Positions 7,397 to 17,250 of a DNA stretch of 64,000 nucleotides are shown here, piece by piece. Under the pieces are notes generated by a model. It had not been told where the DNA came from and did no database searches. It saw nothing but the letters and a program-made list of their open reading frames with translations. Within the stretch, counting starts at the first letter, position 1, and every line of letters begins with the position of its first letter. Made by a program: the position numbers and the translations under genes. Where the stretch lies: positions 124,001 to 188,000 of the forward strand of contig JAIBBG010000002.1 of assembly GCA_019694805.1 (NCBI GenBank). The letters run 5' to 3'. The stretch is from Flavobacteriales bacterium. GTDB lineage: Bacteria > Bacteroidota > Bacteroidia > Flavobacteriales_D > Sanyastnellaceae.

Positions 7397-9829
7397 TTAG
7401 TTGTGATGTGTTTCAGGAGCTGCGGTATTCTCAGCAGGAGCAGATTCTGTAGTGGTTGTTTCCGTTGTGGTAGCTGTTTGTCCTTCGTGATGAGCACATC
7501 CTGCTGCGCCAGCTTCAGTTCCTTTACTGCAGCAAGCTGCACCATTCTCATGATGACCGGTGCAAGATGATGAACCTTCATGACAATTGGTTGAAACACA
7601 CTCGTGCTTTTTGCAACCGTTAGCATCAGCGGCATGACCTGTTGCGTGCTCACCGAGGAGTGGAGCTAGAGTCAAACCAACAAGACATGAAAGCTTGATG
7701 AGGATGTTCATAGATGGTCCAGAAGTATCCTTGAATGGATCTCCAACTGTATCTCCAACTACAGCGGCTTTGTGTGGTTCTGATTTTTTGTAGAAAATTT
7801 CTTTTTTACCATTCACTTCAATTTCTACACCTTTTTCGAAAGATTTTTTCGCATTGTCCCAAGCACCACCTGCGTTGTTCTGGAAGATAGCCCAAAGAAC
7901 ACCACTCACAGTTACACCAGCCATGTAGGCACCAAGAGCTTCTGCTTTCATCACCAAGCCGATGATGATAGGAGTAACAATGGTTATCACACCTGGAAGC
8001 ATCATTTCACGAAGAGCTGCTTTGGTAGAGATTTCTACGCATTTGCTGTATTCTGGCTTTCCTTTACCTTCCATGATACCTGGAATTTCGCGGAATTGGC
8101 GACGCACTTCATTCACCATATCCATGGCAGCTTTACCTACAGAGTTCATCGCAAGTGCCGAGAATACCACAGGGATCATTCCTCCGATGAAAAGTGCAGC
8201 AAGCACTTTTGCGTCAAAGATGTTGATTCCTTTAATACCAGTAAAAGTGACATAGGCTGCGAACAACGCAAGTGCAGTCAATGCTGCAGATGCAATAGCG
8301 AAACCTTTGCCAATCGCTGCAGTGGTATTACCAACTGAATCGAGAACGTCTGTTTTTTCACGCACATCGGCAGGGAGTTCACTCATTTCGGCTACTCCAC
8401 CAGCATTGTCCGCAATCGGTCCGAAAGCGTCGATAGCAAGTTGCATTGCTGTATTGGCCATCATGGCTGAAGCCGCAATACCTACACCGTAGAATCCTGC
8501 GAGGGCATAAGCACCCCAAATTGCTCCGGCAAAGAGAATCACTGGCATAGCAGTAGATAGCATACCTGTACCTAAACCAGCAATGATGTTGGTTGCAGCA
8601 CCAGTAGAAGATTTCTGTACAATACCAATTACAGGCTTCTTACCAAGGCCTGTGTAGAATTCTGTGATGTAAGAAATAGCGCCACCCACGAACATACCGA
8701 TCAAAGTTGCCCAGAAGACATTCATTGATGTAGTAGTAGTTGTGCTGAATTCACCAGCATTGAAAACGCTGATGGTCATTTCTGCAGGCAAGCACATTTG
8801 GATGAGGAAATAAGCCGCACCCAATGACATTAGAATCGAAGCCCAGTTACCTGTATTCAACGCTCGTTGTACTGTGTTGGTATCAGCTTTCGCATTATCA
8901 CTTACGCGCACGAGATAGCTGGAAAGAATAGATGCGAGCAGTCCTACCGCAGCTATAAGGAGCGGAAGGAAAATAGGACCAAGGCCATTGAATGGAATAC
9001 CTGCGAATGAACCATCATTGTCCAACATGTAATCACGGATAACATAATTACCGAGTACCATGGACGCGAGTACTGTGGCCACATAAGAACCGAAAAGGTC
9101 GGCACCCATACCGGCTACGTCACCGACGTTATCACCCACGTTGTCCGCGATGGTCGCTGGGTTGCGAGGATCATCTTCAGGAATACCTGCTTCAACTTTA
9201 CCTACGAGATCAGCACCAACGTCAGCAGCTTTGGTATAAATACCTCCACCGACACGCGCGAAAAGCGCAATACTCTCAGCACCTACGCTGAAACCAGCGA
9301 GTACTTCAAGTACACGAGTCATGGTTTCATATCCACCATTTTCAAGACTTCCATTCATGAAGTAAGTGAAGAAGATGATGAACAGCATGCTCAGTCCGAG
9401 AACAGCGAGACCAGCAACTCCAAGTCCCATAACAGTACCACCAGTGAAAGAAACTTTCAAAGCCTTGGCAAGTGATGTGCGGGCGGCTTGCGTTGTGCGC
9501 ACGTTCGCTTTCGTGGCGATTCTCATTCCAAAAAATCCGGCAAGTGCACTGAAAACACAACCTATGACAAAGGCTACAACAATTAACCAGTGAGAGGTTT
9601 TTACCATTTGAGAAAGGATACCGAGACCGGTACCTGCAATCAATACATAAATCGCGAGGATTTTGTATTCTGCTTTGAGGAATGCCATTGCACCTTCGGC
9701 AACATATCCTCCGATTTCTTTCATGCGGTCAGTACCAGCATCTTGCTTTGTGACCCAGGCCGATTTCATGGCCATGACGATCAGCCCTAATACACCAAGG
9801 GCAGGAACTACATAGATCAGATTGTCCAT
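7397..9829 (-). CDS. hppA: K+-dependent-type membrane-bound proton/sodium pyrophosphatase with Cys/His-rich tail
   Basis: Integral-membrane ion pump that uses PPi hydrolysis. About 16 hydrophobic segments; the substrate motif region contains AGIPEDDPRNPATIADNVGD and the second site has DNAGGVAEM. The K+-dependence signature has Ala in GNTTAA, typical of the K+-requiring class; sequence reading does not decide between Na+ and H+ pumping. I start at ATG 9829 (MDNLIYVVPALG); an upstream in-frame ATG at 9943 would add 38 non-conserved residues. After the last membrane helix the protein carries an extra ~85-residue tail with 7 Cys and about 10 His, then a Thr/Glu/Pro-rich end. That tail is not part of the family. 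Confidence 0.95.
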   Translation of the reverse strand: MDNLIYVVPALGVLGLIVMAMKSAWVTKQDAGTDRMKEIGGYVAEGAMAFLKAEYKILAIYVLIAGTGLGILSQMVKTSHWLIVVAFVIGCVFSALAGFFGMRIATKANVRTTQAARTSLAKALKVSFTGGTVMGLGVAGLAVLGLSMLFIIFFTYFMNGSLENGGYETMTRVLEVLAGFSVGAESIALFARVGGGIYTKAADVGADLVGKVEAGIPEDDPRNPATIADNVGDNVGDVAGMGADLFGSYVATVLASMVLGNYVIRDYMLDNDGSFAGIPFNGLGPIFLPLLIAAVGLLASILSSYLVRVSDNAKADTNTVQRALNTGNWASILMSLGAAYFLIQMCLPAEMTISVFNAGEFSTTTTTSMNVFWATLIGMFVGGAISYITEFYTGLGKKPVIGIVQKSSTGAATNIIAGLGTGMLSTAMPVILFAGAIWGAYALAGFYGVGIAASAMMANTAMQLAIDAFGPIADNAGGVAEMSELPADVREKTDVLDSVGNTTAAIGKGFAIASAALTALALFAAYVTFTGIKGINIFDAKVLAALFIGGMIPVVFSALAMNSVGKAAMDMVNEVRRQFREIPGIMEGKGKPEYSKCVEISTKAALREMMLPGVITIVTPIIIGLVMKAEALGAYMAGVTVSGVLWAIFQNNAGGAWDNAKKSFEKGVEIEVNGKKEIFYKKSEPHKAAVVGDTVGDPFKDTSGPSMNILIKLSCLVGLTLAPLLGEHATGHAADANGCKKHECVSTNCHEGSSSCTGHHENGAACCSKGTEAGAAGCAHHEGQTATTTETTTTESAPAENTAAPETHHN

Positions 9830-10114
9830 TATAAATTGTAAGAAATTGGTTTTGCTACGGTTAAAAACGTCAGATGTCGTCCTGACAATTTTCGGGGCGC
9901 GAATATACATCCGGCACGGTAAATTGGATGTAACCATGTGCAACCTATTAATAATGAGCGGTTAATACGTGGTTTATGTGTACTCCAATGGGGCTAACTA
10001 ACTGAAAAATAGTATGGGTACATATAGCGAAAGGCCAATCAAACAACGATAACCATTTCCATTGCAACCCAATTGGCTATTGTGGAGTCTGAGAATAAAC
10101 CCTAAGACTAACCA

Positions 10115-13069
10115 ATGAAAACCTTACTCCCTGTCTTTTTATTCGCTGCAATCGCCGCCAATAGTGCAGCGCAATGCGAAATTCAAGTCACAATTTCACA
10201 AACGTATTCGCAAGTATGTTACGGTGAACCCATCTCATTTATTGGTTATGGGACGACGAACTGCACATGGCCTTATTCGATTGATTACAATTGGGAGGCT
10301 CAACTGTGGAATGGAACAGAAATGGTGGTGATGCAATCACTGACTGGTAATGTACCCTCGGCCACAAGTATTCCCACGTTCGAATACACAGGTGGAATGG
10401 ATCTTACGCAGGTTTGTTTGACCTTAACAGTTTTGGACGAGACCGATGCTGTGGTAACAACCACCACAGGATGTTTCGATAATATTTATATTCTTCCACC
10501 TCTGAGTATTTCTGCTTCTCTTGTGAGCAATAGCTGCGGACAATTGGCTTGTATTCAATTGTCAGCAACTGGTGGGACTGCCCCATATACCTATGACTAT
10601 GGCAATGGTGCCATAGGTGGAGGCTATTTCTGCACGGAAGTTCCCGGAACCTATTCTCTTTCCGTTATTGATGCGAATGGTTGCTATGCTACCACTAGTG
10701 CAACAGTGGAAATTTCAGAAATCGACAACGTCATTTGTTCCATCGCAACCCCGCTTGATGATGGTGTCATCACCAATGATACCTTATGTGGTATTTCACC
10801 TCAGACAATGGATTGCAGTGGTATTGCCAATTACTATCAGCATGGTTGGTATATGATCAATTCTGGAGACAACTCTGTGTTGAATCTTGGTATACACTCG
10901 GGATACTATCAAAATCCATCGCCGAATACGATGATAGGTGTTGAAGTGTATCAGGTTTCGGAAGGCGGTGATTGTACTTCAGGAGAAGTCATCTTTTGTG
11001 AAAATGGATTCAATTGTGGTTCGGTAGATGTTCTTCCAAATACAGACTATTATATCCATGTGATGACCATGTGGACATCTTGGTCTCCTGTGCAAATCCT
11101 TGCGGATTTGTCTAACGAAGTGATAGGTACCATGTGCGGTTGTACCAATAGTAATTCTTGCAACTATGATCCACTCGCCATGATAGATGATGGAAGTTGT
11201 GGATACAATGGATGTATGGACCCTGGTGCTTGCAATTACCTTTCTTACGCAACCTGCGACGATGGCTCTTGCATTTTCGGTTCGGATCTAACTGGATTGA
11301 TTTTTCATGATGTCAATGGGGATGGACAAAGAAATACATGGCCACAGATTGAACCAACCTTGGGCAATATCGGATATGTGTCTATCACAGAACTTGGAAT
11401 AGACATTTATCCCAATGGCTCAGGCGAGTTTCTTCTACCTTCATTAGCCTCTGGTGTTTATCACATTGAATACACAGACCCAAGTGGCGCATGGATTCTG
11501 GGAGTGCCATCGCCACTGGAAATCACTTTGCCAACTTGCAATGGATTGATCATTCCACTCATTCCATCAAGTGAAATCACCGCTCAGATTTATGGAAATG
11601 GCATGTGGTGGAACTCACTTCTACACTGCACGAATGGACTTTATACTGGCGTGTATGTTCTCAATACCGGTAGTGTGCCACTCAATGGTGAAGTCACATT
11701 AAGCATTGATAATTCACTCACTTTGTCACCAACTCCATCGGGGTATGAAGTTCCGACTTCGTTCGAAAATGGGTTGGTTACTTGGACGATCAATAACCAA
11801 CCTCCAGGAACAATATACTACTATATGGTACATATTGAAGGGCCAGGTGTGCAATTTGTTGGAAGTTCCTATTCATTCGCCATGTCCATTACTTTGACGA
11901 ATAATGGAGTGCCATTTTATAGTGATGCATGGACAAGCAATGCCATCGTTTCTTGCGCGTATGACCCGAATGACAAACAAGCCTATCCAGCTGGTTATGA
12001 AGATGCGCATTTCATTTTACCGGATCAGGAAATTGAATACAAAATTCGATTCCAGAATACAGGAAATGCGCCTGCGTTCAACATCCACATTGATGATCAA
12101 ATTGACATTACCAAACTGGACTTGTCGACTTTCACGCCCGTAAGCGCTTCACATTCTTATAGCACAATTGTCAATCCAGACGGTATGATTCGTTTTGTAT
12201 TTGATAATATCATGCTACCTGATAGTTTCAGCAATGAAATAGAATCTCATGGCTACGTCATTTATAAAATTCGTCCTTTACCTCAGGTGGTTGCTGGAGA
12301 TGTTATAGAGAACACAGCAAACATCTACTTTGATGAGAATCCTGCGGTAGTTACAAATACCTATTTCCATACGATATACGAATGTTCTGTGATTGCAGAT
12401 CCGGAACAACCTTCACCTGAATGTTTAGGAAGCACCATTGTTGTTCATGCTGAGACGGACTATATTGAAAATTATCAATGGTTTCTCGATGGCAATTTGA
12501 TAGGAACTGGCCCTGTTTTAAATTATGAACCAAGTAATCCGGGAAATGTCAATATAGAATTGGTTAGATCGAATCCGCTTTGTGAAGTGTCTGATATCAT
12601 CACGATAACAACACTGGAATTGCCCGGTACCACAATCTCCAGCGATGGTTGGTCATTAACTGCACCAGATGGCGCAAGTTGGATTTGGTATTTGAATGGC
12701 GAAGTGATTTCAGGTGCAAGTGAACAAGTATTGTCTGCTACTGAAGAAGGGACTTATTCTGTGATGACGGTGAGTGCAGATGGTTGTTCGACTATGAGTG
12801 ATGAATTGATGTTGGTTGGCCTGAATGAAACGAACGAAATACACTTTGGTATTTATCCCAATCCGGTTGAAGAAAAGGCCATCATATCCCTGCCTTTGGG
12901 AACTTGGAATGTTGATGTGATCAATGGAGTAGGGGAATCGGTCATTCAATGGTATAATAAGCAGGGTAACATGATATGGACTCCTGATCGACTTGCCTCC
13001 GGGATTTATCAAATACGAATTACGGATGGCAAAGGAGAAGTATTCAGTCGCCCTTTGGTTATAAGGTAA
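10115..13069 (+). CDS. large secreted T9SS substrate with DUF11-like and calcium-type repeats
   Basis: 984 aa. Signal peptide MKTLLPVFLFAAIAANSAAQ. Middle part has two copies of a short Cys motif (GCTNSNSCNYDPLAMIDDGSC and GCMDPGACNYLSYATCDDGSC type), common in aquatic Bacteroidota exoproteins. Residues about 620-740 hold the DPNDK motif followed by the IEYKIRFQNTGNAPAFNI segment typical of the DUF11/DUF7619 repeat. Ends with a type A T9SS sorting domain (FGIYPNPVEEKAIISLP, then LASGIYQIRI). Likely anchored on or released from the cell surface; an adhesive or degradative role cannot be told apart. Single gene with its own terminator. Confidence 0.88.
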   Translation: MKTLLPVFLFAAIAANSAAQCEIQVTISQTYSQVCYGEPISFIGYGTTNCTWPYSIDYNWEAQLWNGTEMVVMQSLTGNVPSATSIPTFEYTGGMDLTQVCLTLTVLDETDAVVTTTTGCFDNIYILPPLSISASLVSNSCGQLACIQLSATGGTAPYTYDYGNGAIGGGYFCTEVPGTYSLSVIDANGCYATTSATVEISEIDNVICSIATPLDDGVITNDTLCGISPQTMDCSGIANYYQHGWYMINSGDNSVLNLGIHSGYYQNPSPNTMIGVEVYQVSEGGDCTSGEVIFCENGFNCGSVDVLPNTDYYIHVMTMWTSWSPVQILADLSNEVIGTMCGCTNSNSCNYDPLAMIDDGSCGYNGCMDPGACNYLSYATCDDGSCIFGSDLTGLIFHDVNGDGQRNTWPQIEPTLGNIGYVSITELGIDIYPNGSGEFLLPSLASGVYHIEYTDPSGAWILGVPSPLEITLPTCNGLIIPLIPSSEITAQIYGNGMWWNSLLHCTNGLYTGVYVLNTGSVPLNGEVTLSIDNSLTLSPTPSGYEVPTSFENGLVTWTINNQPPGTIYYYMVHIEGPGVQFVGSSYSFAMSITLTNNGVPFYSDAWTSNAIVSCAYDPNDKQAYPAGYEDAHFILPDQEIEYKIRFQNTGNAPAFNIHIDDQIDITKLDLSTFTPVSASHSYSTIVNPDGMIRFVFDNIMLPDSFSNEIESHGYVIYKIRPLPQVVAGDVIENTANIYFDENPAVVTNTYFHTIYECSVIADPEQPSPECLGSTIVVHAETDYIENYQWFLDGNLIGTGPVLNYEPSNPGNVNIELVRSNPLCEVSDIITITTLELPGTTISSDGWSLTAPDGASWIWYLNGEVISGASEQVLSATEEGTYSVMTVSADGCSTMSDELMLVGLNETNEIHFGIYPNPVEEKAIISLPLGTWNVDVINGVGESVIQWYNKQGNMIWTPDRLASGIYQIRITDGKGEVFSRPLVIR

Positions 13070-13086
13070 TATTTGTTTGGGTTAGT

Positions 13087-13120
13087 AAAAGGCTCCTCAT
13101 GTTGTGGAGCCTTTTCTTTT
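13087..13120 (+). terminator. terminator after the T9SS exoprotein gene
   Basis: AAAAGGCTCC (13087-13096) / GGAGCCTTTT (13106-13115), nine-base loop, followed by CTTTTTG. Confidence 0.88.
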
Positions 13121-13144
13121 TGTCGAAAATCGATGGAGTCAGGA

Positions 13145-13152
13145 TAAATTCG
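13145..13152 (+). promoter_or_regulatory. TAAATTCG box directly before the thioesterase ATG
   Basis: TAnnTTCG-type -7 box ending 4 bases before the ATG at 13157. If used, transcription would start at or near the start codon, giving a leaderless message. Confidence 0.4.
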
Positions 13153-13156
13153 CATC

Positions 13157-13570
13157 ATGGCCACACCAGTTCAACAAGCTAATGCCCTCGCCGATTCTAC
13201 ATTGCTCGGCGCATTGGGAATAGAGTTTATCACCATTGAGAAGGGCTTGATCGAAGCGACAATGCCCGTTGATCACCGTACTCATCAACCCTATGGTTTG
13301 TTACATGGTGGTGCAAGTGCGGCTCTGGCTGAAACGCTCGGAAGTTTTGGATCACATTTGTTGGTGGCGGAGCTTGGAGGAATTGCTGTGGGCGTCGAGC
13401 TCAACATCAATCACCTGAAAAGCAAAAGAAGCGGATTCGTAAAAGGTGTGGCAAAAATTCTCCATCAAGGCCGCAGTCTGCATATCTGGAACATCGAAAT
13501 ATTGGATGAAGAAGGATCGCTATTGGCAGTAAGCAGGCTCACGGTGATGATCAAAAACAAAGAAAAGTGA
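13157..13570 (+). CDS. hotdog-fold acyl-CoA thioesterase, probably DHNA-CoA hydrolase (MenI-type)
   Basis: 137 aa, typical PaaI/YdiI-type hotdog length. The motif YGLLHGGASAALAETLGSFGSH holds the catalytic acid (Glu of AET) and substrate-positioning Gly/His. Family members hydrolyse acyl- or aroyl-CoA. The stop overlaps the GTG of an isochorismate synthase gene by 4 bp, so the natural reading is hydrolysis of 1,4-dihydroxy-2-naphthoyl-CoA in menaquinone synthesis. The context makes this likely; the sequence alone would allow other thioesterase substrates. Confidence 0.85.
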   Translation: MATPVQQANALADSTLLGALGIEFITIEKGLIEATMPVDHRTHQPYGLLHGGASAALAETLGSFGSHLLVAELGGIAVGVELNINHLKSKRSGFVKGVAKILHQGRSLHIWNIEILDEEGSLLAVSRLTVMIKNKEK

Positions 13571-14529
13571 GTACTAGTGCTGTGAAGGAATGGGTCGAAT
13601 CCAGTGCTTATGGAGCGCTATTGATGCTTCCATCCCTAACCGAACACCCTCGGGAAATCAAACTTTTTGTCGAAAATGAATCTGGTGAACTTCGTGATGA
13701 ATCGGGCGCTGTATTTTATGCAGAATGTTTTCCTGATTTGCAAAAGGTCAACTTGGTCACGAGTCAAACAGACCATAGAACATGGGTTCGTGAAGCTGTA
13801 GACCAAATTCAGAAGGGCTTACTGAATAAAGTGGTTGTGAGCCGCTATCTTGAAAAGGAATATCCGGCTTCACTTTCCAAATTTCAATTGATCCAGGACA
13901 TTTCACTTCGATATACAAGTGCGTGTGTATTTTATATACGTCATCAAGATTTTGGTGAATGGATAGGCGCAACTCCTGAATTGTTATTATCAGGTTCAGT
14001 TGGAAAGTACAAAACCATGGCGCTGGCAGGAACGCAAAAATTAAGAACAGGTGTAGTTCCGGAATGGAATATGAAACTTCGTGAGGAGCAGCAATTAGTT
14101 ACAGATTTTATTCTACAACAACTGGCTGAATCCAATGCTGGGAATATTCAAATTGATGGTCCTCATGACCACATCGCAGGACCATTGGTACATCTTCGTT
14201 CGAACATTTGCTTTGAGTCAAAGAATGGCATTCATCAACTCGCAGCAAAACTTCATCCGACCTCAGCGGTTTGTGGTATGCCGAGAGAACGTGCGATTGA
14301 ATTTATTCAACAGCACGAATCCCATCAACGTGGATTGTACACCGGTTATTTTGGATTCTCCACTGATGAGGATAGCGGTGAATTTTATGTGGCATTACGA
14401 TGTATGCAGATCAAATCAAACCAATGTGGTATTTACGTGGGAGGCGGCATTACTTCTGCGTCAGATCCTGAAGAAGAATGGATCGAAACAGAAAATAAAT
14501 CACGCGTAATGCTCGATTTGATATCATAA
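13567..14529 (+). CDS. menF: isochorismate synthase / chorismate-binding enzyme
   Basis: 320 aa. Converts chorismate to isochorismate at the head of the menaquinone branch. Shows the chorismate-binding family blocks: KVVVSRYLEKEYPASLS, IGATPELLLSG, MALAGTQKL, HLRSNICF, LHPTSAVCGMPRERAIEFI and the C-terminal GIYVGGGITSASDPEEEW. The N-terminal half is short compared with EntC/MenF of enterobacteria, as usual in Bacteroidota. Start is GTG at 13567 within the stop of the thioesterase gene; no closer ATG gives the conserved N-terminus. Other chorismate enzymes (salicylate or anthranilate synthase type) are less likely given the neighbour. Confidence 0.9.
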   Translation: MSTSAVKEWVESSAYGALLMLPSLTEHPREIKLFVENESGELRDESGAVFYAECFPDLQKVNLVTSQTDHRTWVREAVDQIQKGLLNKVVVSRYLEKEYPASLSKFQLIQDISLRYTSACVFYIRHQDFGEWIGATPELLLSGSVGKYKTMALAGTQKLRTGVVPEWNMKLREEQQLVTDFILQQLAESNAGNIQIDGPHDHIAGPLVHLRSNICFESKNGIHQLAAKLHPTSAVCGMPRERAIEFIQQHESHQRGLYTGYFGFSTDEDSGEFYVALRCMQIKSNQCGIYVGGGITSASDPEEEWIETENKSRVMLDLIS

Positions 14530-14531
14530 AA

Positions 14532-14557
14532 AAAGCCGCCCGAAGGCGGCTTTATTC
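14532..14557. terminator. bidirectional terminator
   Basis: AAAGCCGCC (14532-14540) / GGCGGCTTT (14545-14553) with CGAA tetraloop, flanked by A-run and T-rich bases; lies between the convergent menF and OmpA-like genes. Confidence 0.9.
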
Positions 14558-14573
14558 TTTATGATCTATCGTA

Positions 14574-16274
14574 TCAGAAATTCATCTGATCCTTGTTCTT
14601 TCTGAACTCGAGATCCTTCATGGCTTTATCTTTCAAAGAAGCATCTTTTTGTACTGCGCTCTGAAGATTGGTTCCAACTGCTGAACCATCACCGCTGCGG
14701 GCTGCGATGATTGCGCGGAGATAATCAGCGATAGCGCTATTATCGTTGCTGGCATCGATATCCGATTTTGCACCACCATTATCTTTATTGAGAAGTTTTG
14801 CCAGTGCAGAATTGAAGGTTTTGTATGAACCCATTTTGCTAACGGCAGAAGAGTAATCGCCATTTTGGATGTCGATCAAACCTTTGTTATAGCTTGACTC
14901 AGAAGAGCTACCTGATTCATTGAAGTAAGTAAGAGCACCTTTGCGATCGCCAGAAACGCGGGTTACGATACCCATGTTATTGCTGGTTTCGGCACATTTT
15001 TTCATGCCATATGCTTTCTTCCACTGTGTTTCTGCATCAGTCATTTTGTTCTGCATGTAATAAACACAACCGAGGTTATTGTAAGAACGGTAATCCGCAT
15101 CAGATTTTTTTGTTGCTTCAAGGTAGATCGCTGCACGTTTGCTGAGATCTTCAACCAATGAACCAGCTTTCATCAATTCTTCATAAGTCAAAACAGAAGG
15201 ATTGGTTGAACCAATTTGAGCAAGTTCAGCATCGCTATAACCTTCGAGGTCATATTTTACAATGATTCTGCAACGACGTAGGCTTGGGAAAATTTCTTTC
15301 TGAATTTCTACGTAAGTCTTAGAAATGTTTTTGATTTCCTGTTCACGTTGTTGAAGATCAGAAGTCATTTTCAATACATTGATGATGATGTTGCGGTCTT
15401 CAATGTTTGAAGTTTCCATGGCAGCGCGGAAACCTTCCCAGTCCTCACCTTTAGGAGACATCTGGAAAAGATTTTCAGGAACGTTGGTCAGTTTCATTTT
15501 CTTCGCGAGGTCGAGGAATGCTTTTTTACCAGCTTCAGCGCGCTCATTGGCGAGATTATCGTTCAGGAGCATTTCACCTTCTGGTGAAGCATAAGACATA
15601 AATTCGATGCTCTTGATAACCATTTTCGGATTAGCGGCAGCTGCAGTGAGGAAATTGCCAAGGTTGGCGATGTCCTGTTGTTTCAACTCAGCAGGTTTTA
15701 AAGTTGAAGAGTTGTAATCAAAATTGATTTGTGTGCTGTCGTTGGTGAAAGACAAAGTGCGAACAAAGTTGTCTTTGCTCCACATGGCTTTGTCATCATT
15801 TTTCATCAGATAAGGAGTGGTGATGATACCATCAGCAACTGGAACCGGAGTAAAGTCCGCTTCTTTGTTACCCTGCTTACCGTGAATGCGCAATTCCAAC
15901 TTGCTTTCTGACATAGAAGGCTGGTAGGCGATGCGATCAGTATAGCTGAAGCTCTTGCCTTCTTTGTAAGGAATCACAGCTCCATTACCGGCAGCTTGTT
16001 CGCCTTGGTATGCCTGCATTTTGAACTTGGTTTCTCCGCCGCTGTGAATCAGGACAGGAGTTGCTTCCACACTGGCTTTTTTGGCAAAATACTTTGGTGG
16101 GAATTTACCGGAAATGGTAATTTCCACGCTGTCGCCATGAACTTCCAGTGGATTAGGTGTAGCGGTCGCACCGAGTTCTGCAATGTACTTGTCCATTTTC
16201 TTCAGTCCGTTGCATGATACGATGATCAGGCTGGACATGACAGCCACAAGAAGATAGAAGCTGTTCTTTTTCAT
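14574..16274 (-). CDS. OmpA-domain lipoprotein with C-terminal TPR repeats
   Basis: 566 aa. Lipoprotein signal ends LIIVSC (Cys20 from the chosen start). Residues about 20-180 form a beta-rich domain, about 195-340 an OmpA/peptidoglycan-binding-like domain (INFDYNSSTLKP, then EFMSYASPEGEMLLNDNLANERA), and the remainder TPR repeats (YRSYNNLGCVYYMQNKMTDAETQW and similar). Likely an outer-membrane lipoprotein contacting peptidoglycan. ATG 16274 is chosen because the longer frame would read through the promoter at 16313-16320. Confidence 0.88.
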   Translation of the reverse strand: MKKNSFYLLVAVMSSLIIVSCNGLKKMDKYIAELGATATPNPLEVHGDSVEITISGKFPPKYFAKKASVEATPVLIHSGGETKFKMQAYQGEQAAGNGAVIPYKEGKSFSYTDRIAYQPSMSESKLELRIHGKQGNKEADFTPVPVADGIITTPYLMKNDDKAMWSKDNFVRTLSFTNDSTQINFDYNSSTLKPAELKQQDIANLGNFLTAAAANPKMVIKSIEFMSYASPEGEMLLNDNLANERAEAGKKAFLDLAKKMKLTNVPENLFQMSPKGEDWEGFRAAMETSNIEDRNIIINVLKMTSDLQQREQEIKNISKTYVEIQKEIFPSLRRCRIIVKYDLEGYSDAELAQIGSTNPSVLTYEELMKAGSLVEDLSKRAAIYLEATKKSDADYRSYNNLGCVYYMQNKMTDAETQWKKAYGMKKCAETSNNMGIVTRVSGDRKGALTYFNESGSSSESSYNKGLIDIQNGDYSSAVSKMGSYKTFNSALAKLLNKDNGGAKSDIDASNDNSAIADYLRAIIAARSGDGSAVGTNLQSAVQKDASLKDKAMKDLEFRKNKDQMNF

Positions 16275-16312
16275 GCTGATAATTGTTTTGAGTTCTAAAT
16301 CTAAATTTTGCG

Positions 16313-16341
16313 CAAATCTAACCACGTCAGAGGGTCGGCAA
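16313..16341 (-). promoter_or_regulatory. promoter of the OmpA/TPR lipoprotein gene
   Basis: Read on the minus strand: TTG (16341-16339), 18-bp spacer, TAGATTTG (16320-16313). A near-ideal TTG/TAnnTTTG promoter about 39 bp before the ATG. It shows that the upstream in-frame start at 16325 is not real. Confidence 0.8.
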
Positions 16342-16431
16342 AACGAAATATGACTGAGAATTGACAGGTTTTCAACAACCTTATGGCCAATACATATTTT
16401 CCTTAGGCCAATTCAGCTATTCTGCCGATGG

Positions 16432-17133
16432 TCAGATATTCATGGAAATCCTCAGAAATTCATCCCATAGAGGATCTTCAGGTGGCGGCGCAATGATGGT
16501 AATCGGTTCTTTCTTAACAGGATGCAGGAATTCAATCTTACGAGCATGTAAGTGAATGGAAGCATTGTCATTGGTTCTTCGTGCGCCATACTTGATATCG
16601 CCTTTAATCGGGCAATTCAAACTGGCAAGCGTTGCCCTGATCTGATGATGACGCCCGGTTTTAGGATATACTTCCACAAAAGTGTAGTTATCGCCAGCAC
16701 CAATCACCTTATAACTGAGCTCAGATTCTTTTCGGTCTGGCTTTGGTTCTTGAAAAGCAAAAGTCTTATTGAGCTTTTCATCCTTCCATAGGTAATTAAC
16801 AATCTTACCTTCTTGCGGATCCGGCATTCCTTTCACCACTGCCCAATATGTCTTTTGTACTTCTCGGTATTTAAACATGTTGGAAAGCCTATTCAATGCC
16901 TTGGTCGTTCTGGCGTATAGCACAATGCCACTCACCGGACGGTCAAGTCTGTGCACCGTTCCAATAAATGCAAGCCCAGGCTTATTGTATTTCCATTTGA
17001 CATAATTCTTTACCGTCTCGCAGAGAGTTGTATCTCCGCTGATGTCACTCTGAATGATGTCTGAATTCCTTTTATTGACTGCGATGATGTGGTTGTCTTC
17101 GTATAAAACTCGAAGGTTTTCCACATTACTCAT
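16432..17133 (-). CDS. RluA-family 23S rRNA/tRNA pseudouridine synthase
   Basis: About 233 aa from ATG 17133. The catalytic motif HRLDRPVSG with its Asp is present, with the following TKALNRLSNMF segment and the C-terminal TGRHHQIRATLASLNCPIKGD block. No S4 domain, so a short RluA-type enzyme whose target base cannot be read from sequence. An in-frame start at 17202 adds 23 polar residues; ATG 17133 is preferred because it lies just before the conserved LRVLYEDNHIIAVNK and has AAGGAG nine bases upstream, an unusually good Shine-Dalgarno for this phylum. Follows panB on the same strand. Confidence 0.92.
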   Translation of the reverse strand: MSNVENLRVLYEDNHIIAVNKRNSDIIQSDISGDTTLCETVKNYVKWKYNKPGLAFIGTVHRLDRPVSGIVLYARTTKALNRLSNMFKYREVQKTYWAVVKGMPDPQEGKIVNYLWKDEKLNKTFAFQEPKPDRKESELSYKVIGAGDNYTFVEVYPKTGRHHQIRATLASLNCPIKGDIKYGARRTNDNASIHLHARKIEFLHPVKKEPITIIAPPPEDPLWDEFLRISMNI

Positions 17134-17250
17134 GACAATGGGCTCCTTGGGTGCCGTTTTCCAGTCGCGAACACTGCGACCACGTTGTTCTGAACTTTCC
17201 ATGTTGACTTAGATCGTGATGCGACCAACGTCGCTGCTTATTAATCCAGA

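Noticed and set aside
7962..9593. several plus-strand frames opposite hppA
   Set aside because: Shadow frames of a conserved membrane protein gene; none has a plausible start or motif.
9830..9943. 38-residue N-terminal extension of the pyrophosphatase
   Set aside because: Not hydrophobic and not conserved in the family; ATG 9829 gives the normal first membrane helix.
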